This document shows, one piece after another, positions 1-8,198 of a stretch of 64,000 nucleotides of DNA. Both the position numbers and the translations under genes were made by a program. The notes under the pieces were generated by a model that saw only the letters and a list, made by a program, of their open reading frames with translations, made no database searches and was not told the DNA's origin. Numbering within the stretch: position 1 is the first letter of the stretch; every line of letters begins with the position of its first letter. Origin of the DNA: DAOUBP01 sp034432655 (lineage in GTDB: Bacteria > Chloroflexota > Anaerolineae > CG2-30-64-16); contig DAOUBP010000083.1 of the NCBI GenBank assembly GCA_034432655.1, positions 4,584 to 68,583 of the forward strand. The letters run 5' to 3'.

Positions 1-2
1 CG

Positions 3-146
3 GCGCTGAACGCTATCCTTGTACGGCATTTATTTGGCGGCCCTGATAGGGCCGCTGCTTTGCGTGACCTGGAGTCGGAGGATGCGACGACCGCACAACT
101 GACTTGTGAATTGCATCGGCGCATCCTTCGACTACACGGTGCATAA
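3..146 (+). CDS. C-terminal end of an unidentified protein (cut by the window edge)
   Basis: An open frame enters from the left edge and ends at a TAA at 144-146, giving about 47 residues. It is charged, looks helical, and ends in RRILRLHGA. No start codon is visible inside the window. The composition fits the GC-rich chromosome, and the stop lies about 40 bases before the stop of the convergent gene at 186. No family can be recognised from so short a tail. It could also be a chance open frame, but 47 sense codons to the edge with coding-like composition makes a real gene end more likely. Confidence 0.45.
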   Translation, partial: ALNAILVRHLFGGPDRAAALRDLESEDATTAQLTCELHRRILRLHGA

Positions 147-185
147 TGCTAGACCCGGGGCAACACGAGCAGCATAAACAATATT

Positions 186-935
186 CTAGGGTTTATAGAT
201 TCTAGCATGGGCTTTCCAGACCTCCGCTCCTCCAACCTTTGACAAGCCCTCATTGCCCACACATGTAGTAATGACATTCGAGTTGGTGTCATACCATGTC
301 TTAAGACCTCCGTACTTCACTGTATAGTACGCAATTGCACTGTCTACCAGTAGATGAGTTGGCGAGTTCGCTCGCAATCCAGCGGGATTCGTAACGTTAG
401 TAGAATAGGAGTAGGCAAAGTTAGTCTCAGGGCCTCGCTCGATTGGGCATCGATTCCCATTATCCATCCAATACATGTACGCCGTCCGGCTCTCACCCCA
501 TCCGATCGCAGTATAGGGTGTCAACAAAGTACCAAATGCAAGTGGCTGTACTGCCTGAGGCCCGATATCCGAGTCTTTCCGGCCTGATTTATCGTCGTGA
601 CTGCGTTTCGTCGCCGACCGTTCGAACACCAGAGCCTTCTGTTCGATAGAAAGCGCATCATAGCAAGCCCTGATGGATTTTGAATCCCGCAATTCTGTCT
701 GTGCAATCTCAGCAATGGCGGTTACCATTTGATCTGGATCTGTTGCGGCAAGCGCACAAGAGGCAGCCGCCGATGCGGTGCCGGAATCTGGCAGAGTGTA
801 TTCCATTCCAACGTTTGGCAACATTTCATTGGGCATCAGAGGGGGTTGTGCCTCCTGCGCCAACGCGCTGGGGAAACTGCTCACCAGCAACATGCCAACC
901 AACAACAGTACGAGCAAGACGTTCGACTTCTTCAT
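186..935 (-). CDS. Secreted protein of unknown function
   Basis: The protein has 249 residues. It begins MKKSNVLLVLLLVGM, a classic Sec signal peptide with a likely cleavage after the ALA at about residues 25-27, so it should be exported. I chose the ATG at 935 because GGAGG lies 5-9 bases upstream and the signal peptide starts there. An in-frame extension upstream to 1028 would put 31 poorly hydrophobic residues before the signal. The mature part is rich in Ser, Thr, Tyr and Asn and has a few cysteines. I see no catalytic motif and recognise no family. The gene is clearly more AT-rich than its neighbours, which suggests recent acquisition. It stands alone, convergent with the partial frame at the left edge. 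Confidence 0.7.
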   Translation of the reverse strand: MKKSNVLLVLLLVGMLLVSSFPSALAQEAQPPLMPNEMLPNVGMEYTLPDSGTASAAASCALAATDPDQMVTAIAEIAQTELRDSKSIRACYDALSIEQKALVFERSATKRSHDDKSGRKDSDIGPQAVQPLAFGTLLTPYTAIGWGESRTAYMYWMDNGNRCPIERGPETNFAYSYSTNVTNPAGLRANSPTHLLVDSAIAYYTVKYGGLKTWYDTNSNVITTCVGNEGLSKVGGAEVWKAHARIYKP

Positions 936-1081
936 AGTGTTCCTCCAAGAAGGTGTGCTACTCACCGGATTTCCCGATGGCACGCTCACTCTACTACGAA
1001 GGCCACCGCTTGTCACTGTGGAAAACACCAGTCTTTTGCGGGAATTTCAGGCTTGTGCAGCCCACCATGCGGTTACGCGGT

Positions 1082-2539
1082 TCACTTCCCGCCGCGCAGC
1101 AGCGCATCAAACTCCTCGGCCGCGTAGAGCATGCGGCCCTGGTGGCGGGCCAGGCTGAACCAATCCCACTGGGTGTCGCCCAGCGGGCCGTCCATGAACC
1201 AGCACAGCGCAACCACCTGCGGCTGGCTGTTGATCTCGGCCAGCGCCGCGGTCAGCCAGCCGGATGGATAGTTCTGCGCCGGGGGTGTCTTGGCATCGGG
1301 CGCGTAGGTGTTGGTCGAGGTGATATAGGCCGGCAGGCCGCGCGTCGCCGGGTAGGCGTTGATGATCGCCAGCCAGTCGCGGTAGACTCGAAAGCCGGCC
1401 TGCGCGCCGCCCCAGGCTGCACGCGGCAGGTCGTGCCCGGGTTCTTGCCCGCGCGTCTCGTCCGAAAGCTCGGACGCATCCGGCCGGCCGGGCGCCTGCA
1501 AGGCAAACCCATCGGGCGCGACCAGCGCGATGCCGGCCGCGGCTTTCGCCTGCGCCGCGGCATCCAGGTGCGCCACCAGGGAACGCATGTAATCCAACCA
1601 CGGCGCCTGGCTCGCCCCCGGCTGATCGCCGCCCTGGTCGCCGATCCACGGCCGCACCGGGCCCACCAGCACGCGCACGCGGGGGTTTACGGCACGAATC
1701 GTCTGTACGGCGTTGTCAGAGTGCGTCACATCTTCGCCGTAACCGTTGAACAGCCGTGCGTACCAGCCGGGCGTCACCGGCCGATCGGGGGCCTGGCTGT
1801 TGGCGTCCAGCGCGTTGAACCCGCTGCCGATGATGTAGCCGTAGACCCCGGCCAGGCGGTCATCACGCGCCAGGCGGCGCAGATAGGCCAGATACTCGGC
1901 CAGCGCCAGCTCATCGCCCGCCGGGGGGAGGGTTTGCCCCCGGTCGTAGTCCACGCGCACCAGCACACGCTGCCCCTTGCTGATCGCAGCGTAAACGCGC
2001 TCGGCCAACGCATCCGCGCGCCAGTAGGGATCCTCCGGCGGTCGGACGTAGGTCAGGTCCACGATCCAACCGCTGCGGCCGTGCCAGTCGCGGGCCGGAT
2101 CGGCAAAAACGACCCCCAGGCTGGTGGGCACACCCTCGTCAGCTTCCTTACGGTCCCGATCCCCCAGCGCCAGCCGGCCGCGCTCCTGGCAGCCGGTCGC
2201 GCAATCGTGGTAGAAGATCAGCGGGCCCGCCACGGAGACGGTCAGCGGGATGCGCCACTCCCAACGCCAAATGCCGCCCGGCTGCGCCTGCCAGCTCGCA
2301 GAGCCCGCCGAGCGGCCGGCGACCGTCAGGAGCACATCGCCCCACGGCTCGCTGTCGGCCACGATCGCCCGCCGGTCTGCGGCCACCCATTGCATCTGCG
2401 GCCAGGGCAGATCCGCCTCGCCGCCGGGCAGCACCGCCACGCGGCCCCGGATCGGCAGCAGCCAGTAGCCACCCAGCAACAATGCGATCAACAGTGCTGG
2501 CCAGAGGCGGCCGAGCAAACGCAAGATACCGTTCTTCAT
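1082..2539 (-). CDS. Membrane-anchored protein with a possible glycosidase-like barrel
   Basis: The protein has 485 residues. A short basic N-terminus is followed by one hydrophobic segment (about residues 8-27) and a large outer domain, so it is probably a signal-anchored extracytoplasmic protein. The central part alternates beta-like strands ending in acidic or aromatic residues (VLVRVDYDRG, GYIIGSGFNALD, VLVGPVRPW, CWFMDGP). This recalls TIM-barrel glycoside hydrolases, but I cannot name a family or identify the catalytic acids. The ATG at 2539 is preferred over an in-frame TTG at 2545 because GGAAGAA sits at normal spacing from the ATG. It lies 28 bases after the histidine kinase on the same strand and is probably co-transcribed with it. 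Confidence 0.6.
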   Translation of the reverse strand: MKNGILRLLGRLWPALLIALLLGGYWLLPIRGRVAVLPGGEADLPWPQMQWVAADRRAIVADSEPWGDVLLTVAGRSAGSASWQAQPGGIWRWEWRIPLTVSVAGPLIFYHDCATGCQERGRLALGDRDRKEADEGVPTSLGVVFADPARDWHGRSGWIVDLTYVRPPEDPYWRADALAERVYAAISKGQRVLVRVDYDRGQTLPPAGDELALAEYLAYLRRLARDDRLAGVYGYIIGSGFNALDANSQAPDRPVTPGWYARLFNGYGEDVTHSDNAVQTIRAVNPRVRVLVGPVRPWIGDQGGDQPGASQAPWLDYMRSLVAHLDAAAQAKAAAGIALVAPDGFALQAPGRPDASELSDETRGQEPGHDLPRAAWGGAQAGFRVYRDWLAIINAYPATRGLPAYITSTNTYAPDAKTPPAQNYPSGWLTAALAEINSQPQVVALCWFMDGPLGDTQWDWFSLARHQGRMLYAAEEFDALLRGGK

Positions 2540-2566
2540 TGGCAATTTCTTCCGCAGCTTCCTGCC

Positions 2567-3676
2567 CTAGCCCAGCACCGGCAGCAGAAAACGCATGCAC
2601 GTCCCTGTCGTTTCCCCCTCGGTCCGGCTCTCGATCTCCAGCCGACTCTGGTGGCGCACCAGCACCTCCTGCACCAGCGCCAGGCCCAGGCCGCTGCCCT
2701 CCAGCGCCTGGGGCGCGGCGCGGTAGAAACGGCGGGTGAGATGCGGTATGTGCTGGGCAGGAATACCCGGCCCCGTATCACAGACGGCGCAGCGGATGCC
2801 ATCGGCCTCACGACGCAGCGAAACCGTCACGCGATCACCGGGCCGGCAATACTTGAACGCGTTGTCCAGAAGGTTCAAGAAGACCTGCTTCAACCGATCC
2901 CGGTCGCCCGCCGCCAGCGGCAGCGCAGCGTCGGCCTCGAACAGCAGCGGCATCGCGCGCTCATCCGCCCGGGCCTGGCTTTCGGTCAACGCCTCCTGCG
3001 CCACTGCGGCCAGATCCACCGGTCGGAGCTCGAGTTCCGCAACCACATCCAGGCGGCCGAGCTCCAGCATCAGGCTCACCAGGCGTGCCATCCGCTGCAC
3101 CTCATCTTTCAGGGCTTGCAGCGATTCTGCGCGCGTCTCAGGCGAGATGGTCGTCAGCCGTTGCACCTCGATGTGCGTCTGCAGGGTGGCGATGGGGGTG
3201 CGCAGCTCATGGCCCAGGCCGCCCAACAACGCGCTGCCGGCCTCCTGGCTGCGCTGTTGCGCCGTGACATCCAACAAGTAGACTATGTCATTATCCGCCA
3301 GCGGGAAGGTCCACCACGCGGCAAAACGGTCCTCGCCCACCCGCACGATCCGATACCGCCCGCCGCTCGCGGGGTCTATGCGCCGCGTATCGGCATCATC
3401 GAGCATCTGCGCCGACCAGTCGGCCACCGGGATGCGGCCGCGCTCGCCGGGCAGGCCCAACAGCCGGCGCGCATAAGGATTGGCGTAGAGGTAACGATCG
3501 GTCTTGGTCAGCACCAGCCAGCCAAACGGCGCATGGTCGAGCAAGGCGCGCGAAGGCAGCCCGGCACGGCGCGTCAGCCACCAGCGCTGGGCGATAACGA
3601 CTGCCAGCGTCGCGGTTGCCAGCAGCACGATCAGGAGACCGAATAACACCCAGCGCAGATCGAAGATACCGGCCAT
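2567..3676 (-). CDS. Membrane sensor histidine kinase (PhoR/BaeS-like)
   Basis: The protein has 369 residues: one N-terminal membrane helix (about 8-30), a PAS-like sensor region (45-140), a HisKA dimerisation domain with phospho-acceptor His156 in GHELRTP, and a HATPase domain with N box (LLDNAFKY, 269-276), G1 (DTGPGIP, 300-306) and G2 (GSGLGLALV). All motifs needed for autophosphorylation are present. It should pass phosphate to a response regulator, but none is encoded next to it, so the partner is unknown. The single TM-PAS-HisKA-HATPase layout resembles PhoR; polyphosphate kinase lies 4.5 kb away, but a phosphate link is only a guess. The ATG at 3676 is preceded by GGTGAGG. Confidence 0.9.
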   Translation of the reverse strand: MAGIFDLRWVLFGLLIVLLATATLAVVIAQRWWLTRRAGLPSRALLDHAPFGWLVLTKTDRYLYANPYARRLLGLPGERGRIPVADWSAQMLDDADTRRIDPASGGRYRIVRVGEDRFAAWWTFPLADNDIVYLLDVTAQQRSQEAGSALLGGLGHELRTPIATLQTHIEVQRLTTISPETRAESLQALKDEVQRMARLVSLMLELGRLDVVAELELRPVDLAAVAQEALTESQARADERAMPLLFEADAALPLAAGDRDRLKQVFLNLLDNAFKYCRPGDRVTVSLRREADGIRCAVCDTGPGIPAQHIPHLTRRFYRAAPQALEGSGLGLALVQEVLVRHQSRLEIESRTEGETTGTCMRFLLPVLG

Positions 3677-3775
3677 AACCTCACCCCGCCGACGGCGCTG
3701 CCGTCAGGCACAAGGATGTCTGCATATACTCACATAAGTCGTCATACGCAGCCGATTTGTTCCCAGTATAACACA

Positions 3776-3810
3776 AAGCGACCTGGTTTCTTCGAGAAAC
3801 CAGGTCGCTT
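3776..3810 (-). terminator. Perfect inverted repeat, possible terminator of the molybdenum hydroxylase operon
   Basis: A perfect 16-bp stem (3776-3791 with 3795-3810) has a three-base TCG loop. On the minus strand it is followed by TGTGTTATAC, a weak U-rich run, so it may end the operon whose last stop is at 3840. The stem is longer than a normal intrinsic terminator and may belong to a dispersed palindrome family. Confidence 0.55.
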
Positions 3811-3839
3811 CAAGGTGAAACAGCGGAATAAATTCCGCC

Positions 3840-6176
3840 TTACACAACATGCAACCCCAACTTGCACGCCTTTGCCGACCCGCCCTTGGCCAGGTCGTGG
3901 CCCAGCAGCACGCGCTCCAGGTTGGCCGGCAGGTCGCGGATGCGCCGGCCGGTGGCGTGGTAGATGGCGTTGAGGATGGCCGGCGCAGTGGGCACCATGC
4001 TCGGCTCGGCGATGTTCTTGGCGCCGTAGGGACCATGCGAGAACGGCGCCTCGACGAACTGGCCGTGGATCTCCGGCACGTCTACCGAGGTGGGGATCAG
4101 GTACGACTCGAAGTTGGTCTCCTGCAGGTAACCGTCCACATAGGTGACCTGCTCCATCAGCGCGTAGCCCAGGCCCTGGGCGATGCCGCCGTAGAGCTGG
4201 CCGTACGCGCCCTGGGGGAAGATCACTTTGCCGGGATCGTGCGCGGCCCAGAAGCCCACCACCTGGACATTCCCTGTGCCCATATCCACCTCCACTTCGG
4301 CCACCTGCGCGGCGAAGTGATAGGCCATGTAGGGCGTGCCGCGGCCCCTGTGGTGATCCCAATTGATCTGCGGCGCGGTCCACTTGCCGTGGGCCGAGAG
4401 GGCCAGCCCCATCTCCCGCGCGTGATCCACCACCCGCTCCCAGCTCACCGGCTCCTCCGACGGGCCCACGTAGGCCTCGCCGTGGCGGACAAGCTGATAC
4501 ACTTCGCAGCCCAGCAGGTCGGCGGCCGCGTAGTCCAGCGTCTGGCGCAGGTTCATGGCCGCGATACGGGTCGCGTTACCGCCCAACATGGTAGAACGGC
4601 TGGCCACGGTCGGCCCGGACTCCAGCGCTGTATCGGTGTCAGGCCGCTGCATATGGATGCGCTCCGGCCGCACCCCCAGCTCCTCGGCCGCGATCAGAGT
4701 GAACACGGTGCGCGAGCCGGTGCCATAGTCGGTCAGGCCGGAGGTCAGGTCCACCGAATAGTCCTGCTCGATGGCGATGGTTGCGCCGGCGTAGTCATGC
4801 CCCTCCGCGCCCAACGACGTGCCGTGGAAGAGGGCGGCCACGCCGATGCCGCGGCGGATATCGGATTGCGTATTGCGTGCTGCGTATTCCGTGCGCTTGC
4901 GGTCCCAGTCGCTGGCTTTGCGGACGGCGTTGAGGCACTCGGCCAGGCTCACCGACTCGGTCAACACCTGGCCGTGGGGGGTCTCATCGCCCAGGCGCAG
5001 ACAGTTCTTCAGGCGGAAGTCAATCGGATCCATCCCCACAGCCTCGGCCATCTCGTCAATGGCCTGTTCGATGGCCGAGCATACTTCCGTGTTGCCGAAG
5101 CCACGGAACGCGCCGTAGTAACCGTTGTTGGTGTAGACACAGGTGATGTCCACGTGGCAGGCATCATAACGGTACGCGCCCATCGCGTGGATGCTGGCCC
5201 GCCAGGCAGTGAACGAACTTTCGGACGCATACGCGCCGGAATCCATCAACCCTTCGAACTTGCAGGCGCGCAGCCGGCCGTCTGTGTCCGCGCCCAGCCA
5301 GATGTGCATGCGCATGGGGTCGCGCTTATAGGAGGCGATCAGACTCTCCTCGCGGCTGAACACCATGCGCACCGGCCGGCCGGTTTTCAGCGCCAGCCTG
5401 GCCACCTGGGCCGAGGTCTCGTAGATCAGGTCGTCCTTGCCGCCGAAGGAACCGCCCACCGGCGGCTGGATCACGCGCACCAGGTTGTACGGCAGGTTCA
5501 GCACCAGCGCCAAATTGTTCTGGTTGATGAACGGACTCTGGTTCGGCGCATAAACGACCACCCCGCCCTCGCGTGTCGGGATCGCCAGCGCGCCCTCCGG
5601 CTCGATGTACGCATGCTCCTGCGGGGGCACCGAGTAGTGCCGCTCCAGCTTAACCGGGCAGGCTGCCCATTCGGCCAATGCATCACCTTTGCGCACGATC
5701 AAGTTGTCGAGAAAGTTGGGATGCTTGCCGTCCGGCCGGTCCGGCCCGACCTGGGGCGCATCCGGGTCGAGCGCGTGCGCCATGTCAAACACGCCGGGCA
5801 ACGGCTCCAGCTCGCAGATGATGGCCTCCACCCCGGCCACTGCCGCTTCAGGCGTGTCGGCCGCCACAGCAGCAATGGCCTCGCCGACGTAACGCACTTT
5901 TTGATAGGCCAGCATGTACTTGTCCTTGACCGGGAAGCCGTATAGGCCATGCTCGAAGAAGTCTTCACTGGTGATCACCGCGCGCACGCCGGGCACCGCC
6001 AGCGCAGGGGTCACATCCAGCTTCTTGATGATCGCATGCGGCACTTCGCTGCGCAGGCAGCGCGCGTGCAACATCCCCGGCAGCTTGCGGTCCGCAATGT
6101 ATTTTGCCTTGCCCATCACCTTTTCCAGCGCGTCCACGCGGCGGGCGGGCTTGCCCACATACTGGAGTTCAGACAT
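3840..6176 (-). CDS. Xanthine dehydrogenase-family molybdopterin-binding subunit
   Basis: The 778-residue large catalytic subunit of a molybdenum hydroxylase (xanthine dehydrogenase/CO dehydrogenase/aldehyde oxidase family), binding molybdopterin cytosine dinucleotide. Visible signatures are the substrate-channel motif AFRGFGNTE, GGSFGGKDD near residue 235, and the catalytic Glu in GAKNIAEPSM (about residue 724). The ATG at 6176 follows GGGAGG; the open frame extends to a TTG at 6197 that has no ribosome site. It is the last gene of the operon after the MoaD-like, FAD and 2Fe-2S genes. No XdhC or Moco chaperone gene is adjacent. The substrate cannot be read from sequence. Residues near 427-438 are encoded by a TACGCA-type repeat otherwise found only between genes (see findings). 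Confidence 0.92.
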   Translation of the reverse strand: MSELQYVGKPARRVDALEKVMGKAKYIADRKLPGMLHARCLRSEVPHAIIKKLDVTPALAVPGVRAVITSEDFFEHGLYGFPVKDKYMLAYQKVRYVGEAIAAVAADTPEAAVAGVEAIICELEPLPGVFDMAHALDPDAPQVGPDRPDGKHPNFLDNLIVRKGDALAEWAACPVKLERHYSVPPQEHAYIEPEGALAIPTREGGVVVYAPNQSPFINQNNLALVLNLPYNLVRVIQPPVGGSFGGKDDLIYETSAQVARLALKTGRPVRMVFSREESLIASYKRDPMRMHIWLGADTDGRLRACKFEGLMDSGAYASESSFTAWRASIHAMGAYRYDACHVDITCVYTNNGYYGAFRGFGNTEVCSAIEQAIDEMAEAVGMDPIDFRLKNCLRLGDETPHGQVLTESVSLAECLNAVRKASDWDRKRTEYAARNTQSDIRRGIGVAALFHGTSLGAEGHDYAGATIAIEQDYSVDLTSGLTDYGTGSRTVFTLIAAEELGVRPERIHMQRPDTDTALESGPTVASRSTMLGGNATRIAAMNLRQTLDYAAADLLGCEVYQLVRHGEAYVGPSEEPVSWERVVDHAREMGLALSAHGKWTAPQINWDHHRGRGTPYMAYHFAAQVAEVEVDMGTGNVQVVGFWAAHDPGKVIFPQGAYGQLYGGIAQGLGYALMEQVTYVDGYLQETNFESYLIPTSVDVPEIHGQFVEAPFSHGPYGAKNIAEPSMVPTAPAILNAIYHATGRRIRDLPANLERVLLGHDLAKGGSAKACKLGLHVV

Positions 6177-6199
6177 TAGATCCTCCCGGTAGCTCAATT

Positions 6200-6335
6200 G
6201 TACTGCGTAGTGCGTATTGCGTGTTGCTGTATTGCGTGCTGCGTATTGCGTACTGGTGAATCAAAACAACATACGAGACACGAAGTACGGAATACGAAGT
6301 ACAGAGTACGCAATACGCGATCTGCGATCCACGTA
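6200..6335. repeat. Degenerate TACGCA/TGCGTA repeat with inverted arms
   Basis: The left arm (6200-6255) repeats GCGTATTGCG-type heptamers; the right arm (6266-6333) carries the reverse complement, ending in TACGCAATACGCG. The two arms could fold back on each other. The element fills the gap between the 2Fe-2S and molybdopterin subunit genes and contains no coding signal. Related tracts occur at 4864, 15002, 36652 and 37293. Confidence 0.75.
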
Positions 6336-6337
6336 AA

Positions 6338-6805
6338 TCACGCGCTGCGCTGCGCTGCCGTCGCCTCGATCGCGTCCACGATCTGCTGATACCCCGTGCA
6401 GCGGCAGAGGTTGCCGGCCAGGGCGGTGCGGATCTCGGCTCGGGTGGGGTGTGGGTTGTGCATCAACAACGCCTCGCCAGCCACCACCATGCCGGGGATG
6501 CAGATGCCGCACTGCACCGCGCCGTAGGTGATGAAGTTCTGCTGCATGTCGTTGGGCCCGCCGTCCGGCGCGTGGATACCCTCGATGGTGATGATCTCGC
6601 TGCCGCCGGCCTGGGGGGCCAGCACCAGGCAGCTATTGACCAGGCGGCCGTCCATGATCACCGAGCACGCGCCGCATTCACCTACCGAACAGCCCTCTTT
6701 GGTCCCTGTCAGCCCCAGGTAGTCGCGCAGCAATTGCAACAATGTGATGTCAGGCGGCGCCTCCACCGCCACAGGTTTGTGGTTCAAGATGAATTCGATC
6801 AACAT
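6338..6805 (-). CDS. 2Fe-2S subunit of the molybdenum hydroxylase
   Basis: The 155-residue small subunit (CoxS/XdhC-type 2Fe-2S protein) carries electrons from the molybdenum site to FAD. The plant-type N-terminal cluster motif is CSVGECGAC, followed by a later Cys; the C-terminal cluster is formed by CGICIPGM and NLCRCTGY, as in this family. Two adjacent ATGs (6808 and 6805) exist. AGGTGA ends three bases before 6808, so 6805 has better spacing and I use it. The open frame runs further upstream to 6994, but those codons are a hairpin array, not protein. It is the third gene of the operon, directly upstream of the molybdopterin subunit. Confidence 0.93.
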   Translation of the reverse strand: MLIEFILNHKPVAVEAPPDITLLQLLRDYLGLTGTKEGCSVGECGACSVIMDGRLVNSCLVLAPQAGGSEIITIEGIHAPDGGPNDMQQNFITYGAVQCGICIPGMVVAGEALLMHNPHPTRAEIRTALAGNLCRCTGYQQIVDAIEATAAQRSA

Positions 6806-6826
6806 CATTTCACCTATCTTTAGACC

Positions 6827-6988
6827 GCGGCGCTCTGCGCCGCTTTGGATTGCGGTGCACAGCACCGCTTTGAACTGCAGCGCTCTGCGCCACTTTGGAT
6901 TGCGGTGCACAGCACCGCTTTGGACCGCAGCGCTCTGCGCCGCTTTGCCATCGCCACGCCTGAGACCAAAGCGGGGACACGTCCCCGC
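6827..6988. repeat. Array of short hairpins with 25-bp period
   Basis: Five 17-base imperfect or perfect hairpins start at 6827, 6852, 6877, 6902 and 6927, exactly 25 bp apart. They alternate between a GCGGTG/CACCGC type and a GC[GA]GCG/CGCC[GA]C type, separated by a CTTTGGATT-like spacer. A sixth (6971-6988, GCGGGGAC/GTCCCCGC) has the same flanks in reverse orientation. They fill the FAD to 2Fe-2S intergenic gap inside the operon. Confidence 0.8.
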
Positions 6989-6990
6989 AA

Positions 6991-7848
6991 TCAAAAAACC
7001 AACGTCCTGCGCAGCGCGCGCTCAGCCAATCCCTGCAGCGCGATCTCCTTGTACTCAGTAGACCAGCGCCGGCCGGTCACCTGGATCATCGCCTCGGCGG
7101 TCTGGCGGCCCGCCTCGGCCAACAACGCCTCGGTAGGCAACTGCCCCAGCAGCAGCTCCTCGACGGCTGCGATACGCCGCGGGCTGGGCATGGCTGCGCC
7201 GGGCACCAGCCGTACGTAATCAACCCGCCCCTGGGGATCGAGCCGGCCAGCAGCCGCCACACTCAGACGGGAGATCGCTTGCGCATTGCGCCGGCCCAGC
7301 TTGATGAAGGTCTGCCGCGCCCCGGCCGGCGGCACGGGGAAGGTGAAGTGGGTCAACAGCTCGCCGGGACGAAGCGCGGTGCGATTGGGCCCCTGGATGA
7401 ACTCGCTGACGGGCAGGCTGCGGCTGCCAGCCAGGCTCTGCAAATGGGCCACGGCGTCCAGGCACACCAGCGGCGGCACGCCGTCGGCACAGGCGGCCGC
7501 GTTGACCACATTGCCGCCCAGCGTGCCGGTGTTACGGATGGCCGGCCCGCCCACCGTCAGGCAGGCTGCCACCAGGCAGGCGGCTACTTCTTGCAAAAGC
7601 GGGCTTTCAGCCGCTTCCGTATAGGTAACGGCAGCACCGATCACCACCTCCTGCCCTCGGCGCTCGATGATCTTGAGCTCGGGGACGCGCGTGATATCCA
7701 CCACGCGGTCGAAAGGGGGCCGCTCATGGCGGATGTAGACCAACATATCGGTGCCGCCGGCCAAAGGTCGGCTGACATGACCGGGATCGGCCAACAGTTG
7801 CAGCGCGTGCTCAACAGAACGGGCTCTGACATAGTCGAATCTGGGCAT
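6991..7848 (-). CDS. FAD-binding subunit of the molybdenum hydroxylase
   Basis: The 285-residue medium subunit (CoxM/XdhB type) binds FAD and passes electrons to the external acceptor. FAD-pyrophosphate contacts are visible in PLAGGTDML near the N-terminus and TLGGNVVNA near residue 110, followed by the CO dehydrogenase flavoprotein C-terminal domain. The ATG at 7848 follows AAGGATG; an upstream TTG at 7875 would add nine residues and overlap the preceding gene. It is second in the operon, starting 23 bases after the MoaD-like gene. With the 2Fe-2S and molybdopterin subunits it should form a cytoplasmic (LMS)2 enzyme. Confidence 0.93.
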   Translation of the reverse strand: MPRFDYVRARSVEHALQLLADPGHVSRPLAGGTDMLVYIRHERPPFDRVVDITRVPELKIIERRGQEVVIGAAVTYTEAAESPLLQEVAACLVAACLTVGGPAIRNTGTLGGNVVNAAACADGVPPLVCLDAVAHLQSLAGSRSLPVSEFIQGPNRTALRPGELLTHFTFPVPPAGARQTFIKLGRRNAQAISRLSVAAAGRLDPQGRVDYVRLVPGAAMPSPRRIAAVEELLLGQLPTEALLAEAGRQTAEAMIQVTGRRWSTEYKEIALQGLAERALRRTLVF

Positions 7849-7871
7849 GGACACATCCTTATCGCAAAAGT

Positions 7872-8132
7872 TCAATGCGCGCCGCCGACCACGGTCCGCA
7901 GCAGTTGCACCTGGTCGCCGTCGGCGAGCGGCACATCATCGCGCTGGTAGAAACGGTTTACACTGACCAGCGGCCGTCCCTCCCTCACCGGGATATTGAG
8001 CAGTCGCAGCAAGTCATTCACCGTGGCGCCGTCGGGGAGTTGCACCCACGGCAGGTCCCGCTCGACATGAGGCGGCACCCGCTGCGTGAACAGACGGCGG
8101 TCACCAAAAAAACGAACTTCAACCCTGATCAT
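7872..8132 (-). CDS. MoaD/ThiS-like ubiquitin-fold protein
   Basis: An 86-residue beta-grasp protein starting MIRVEVRFFGDRR, with the typical LPDGATVNDLLRLL helix and a C-terminal region ending VVGGAH. MoaD and ThiS carry sulfur as a thiocarboxylate on a terminal Gly-Gly. Here Gly-Gly is followed by Ala-His, so either the tail is trimmed or the protein acts differently. Position as first gene of a molybdenum hydroxylase operon fits a role in pterin sulfuration. The start at 8132 is chosen by family length; the ribosome site is weak. Confidence 0.75.
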   Translation of the reverse strand: MIRVEVRFFGDRRLFTQRVPPHVERDLPWVQLPDGATVNDLLRLLNIPVREGRPLVSVNRFYQRDDVPLADGDQVQLLRTVVGGAH

Positions 8133-8198
8133 ACGTTGGGCGCCAGCAAGATAACACAACCTTGTTCCATCGGACTATGATCCGCGCCACATTGCCGC

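Noticed and set aside
953..3646. A long plus-strand open frame of 897 codons across the histidine kinase region
   Set aside because: It is antisense to two genes with clear motifs, has Arg/Gln/His-rich composition typical of a shadow frame in GC-rich DNA, and lacks any domain.
3849..5945. A 698-codon plus-strand frame over the molybdopterin subunit
   Set aside because: It mirrors the codon structure of the enzyme gene on the other strand; its His/Gly/Arg/Val-rich product has no known domain and no ribosome site.
6200..6335. Protein-coding extension or small protein with RNT/YAI/CVLR repeats
   Set aside because: Such residues arise in all frames of the TACGCA repeat; there is no ribosome site, and the same DNA repeats occur between unrelated genes.
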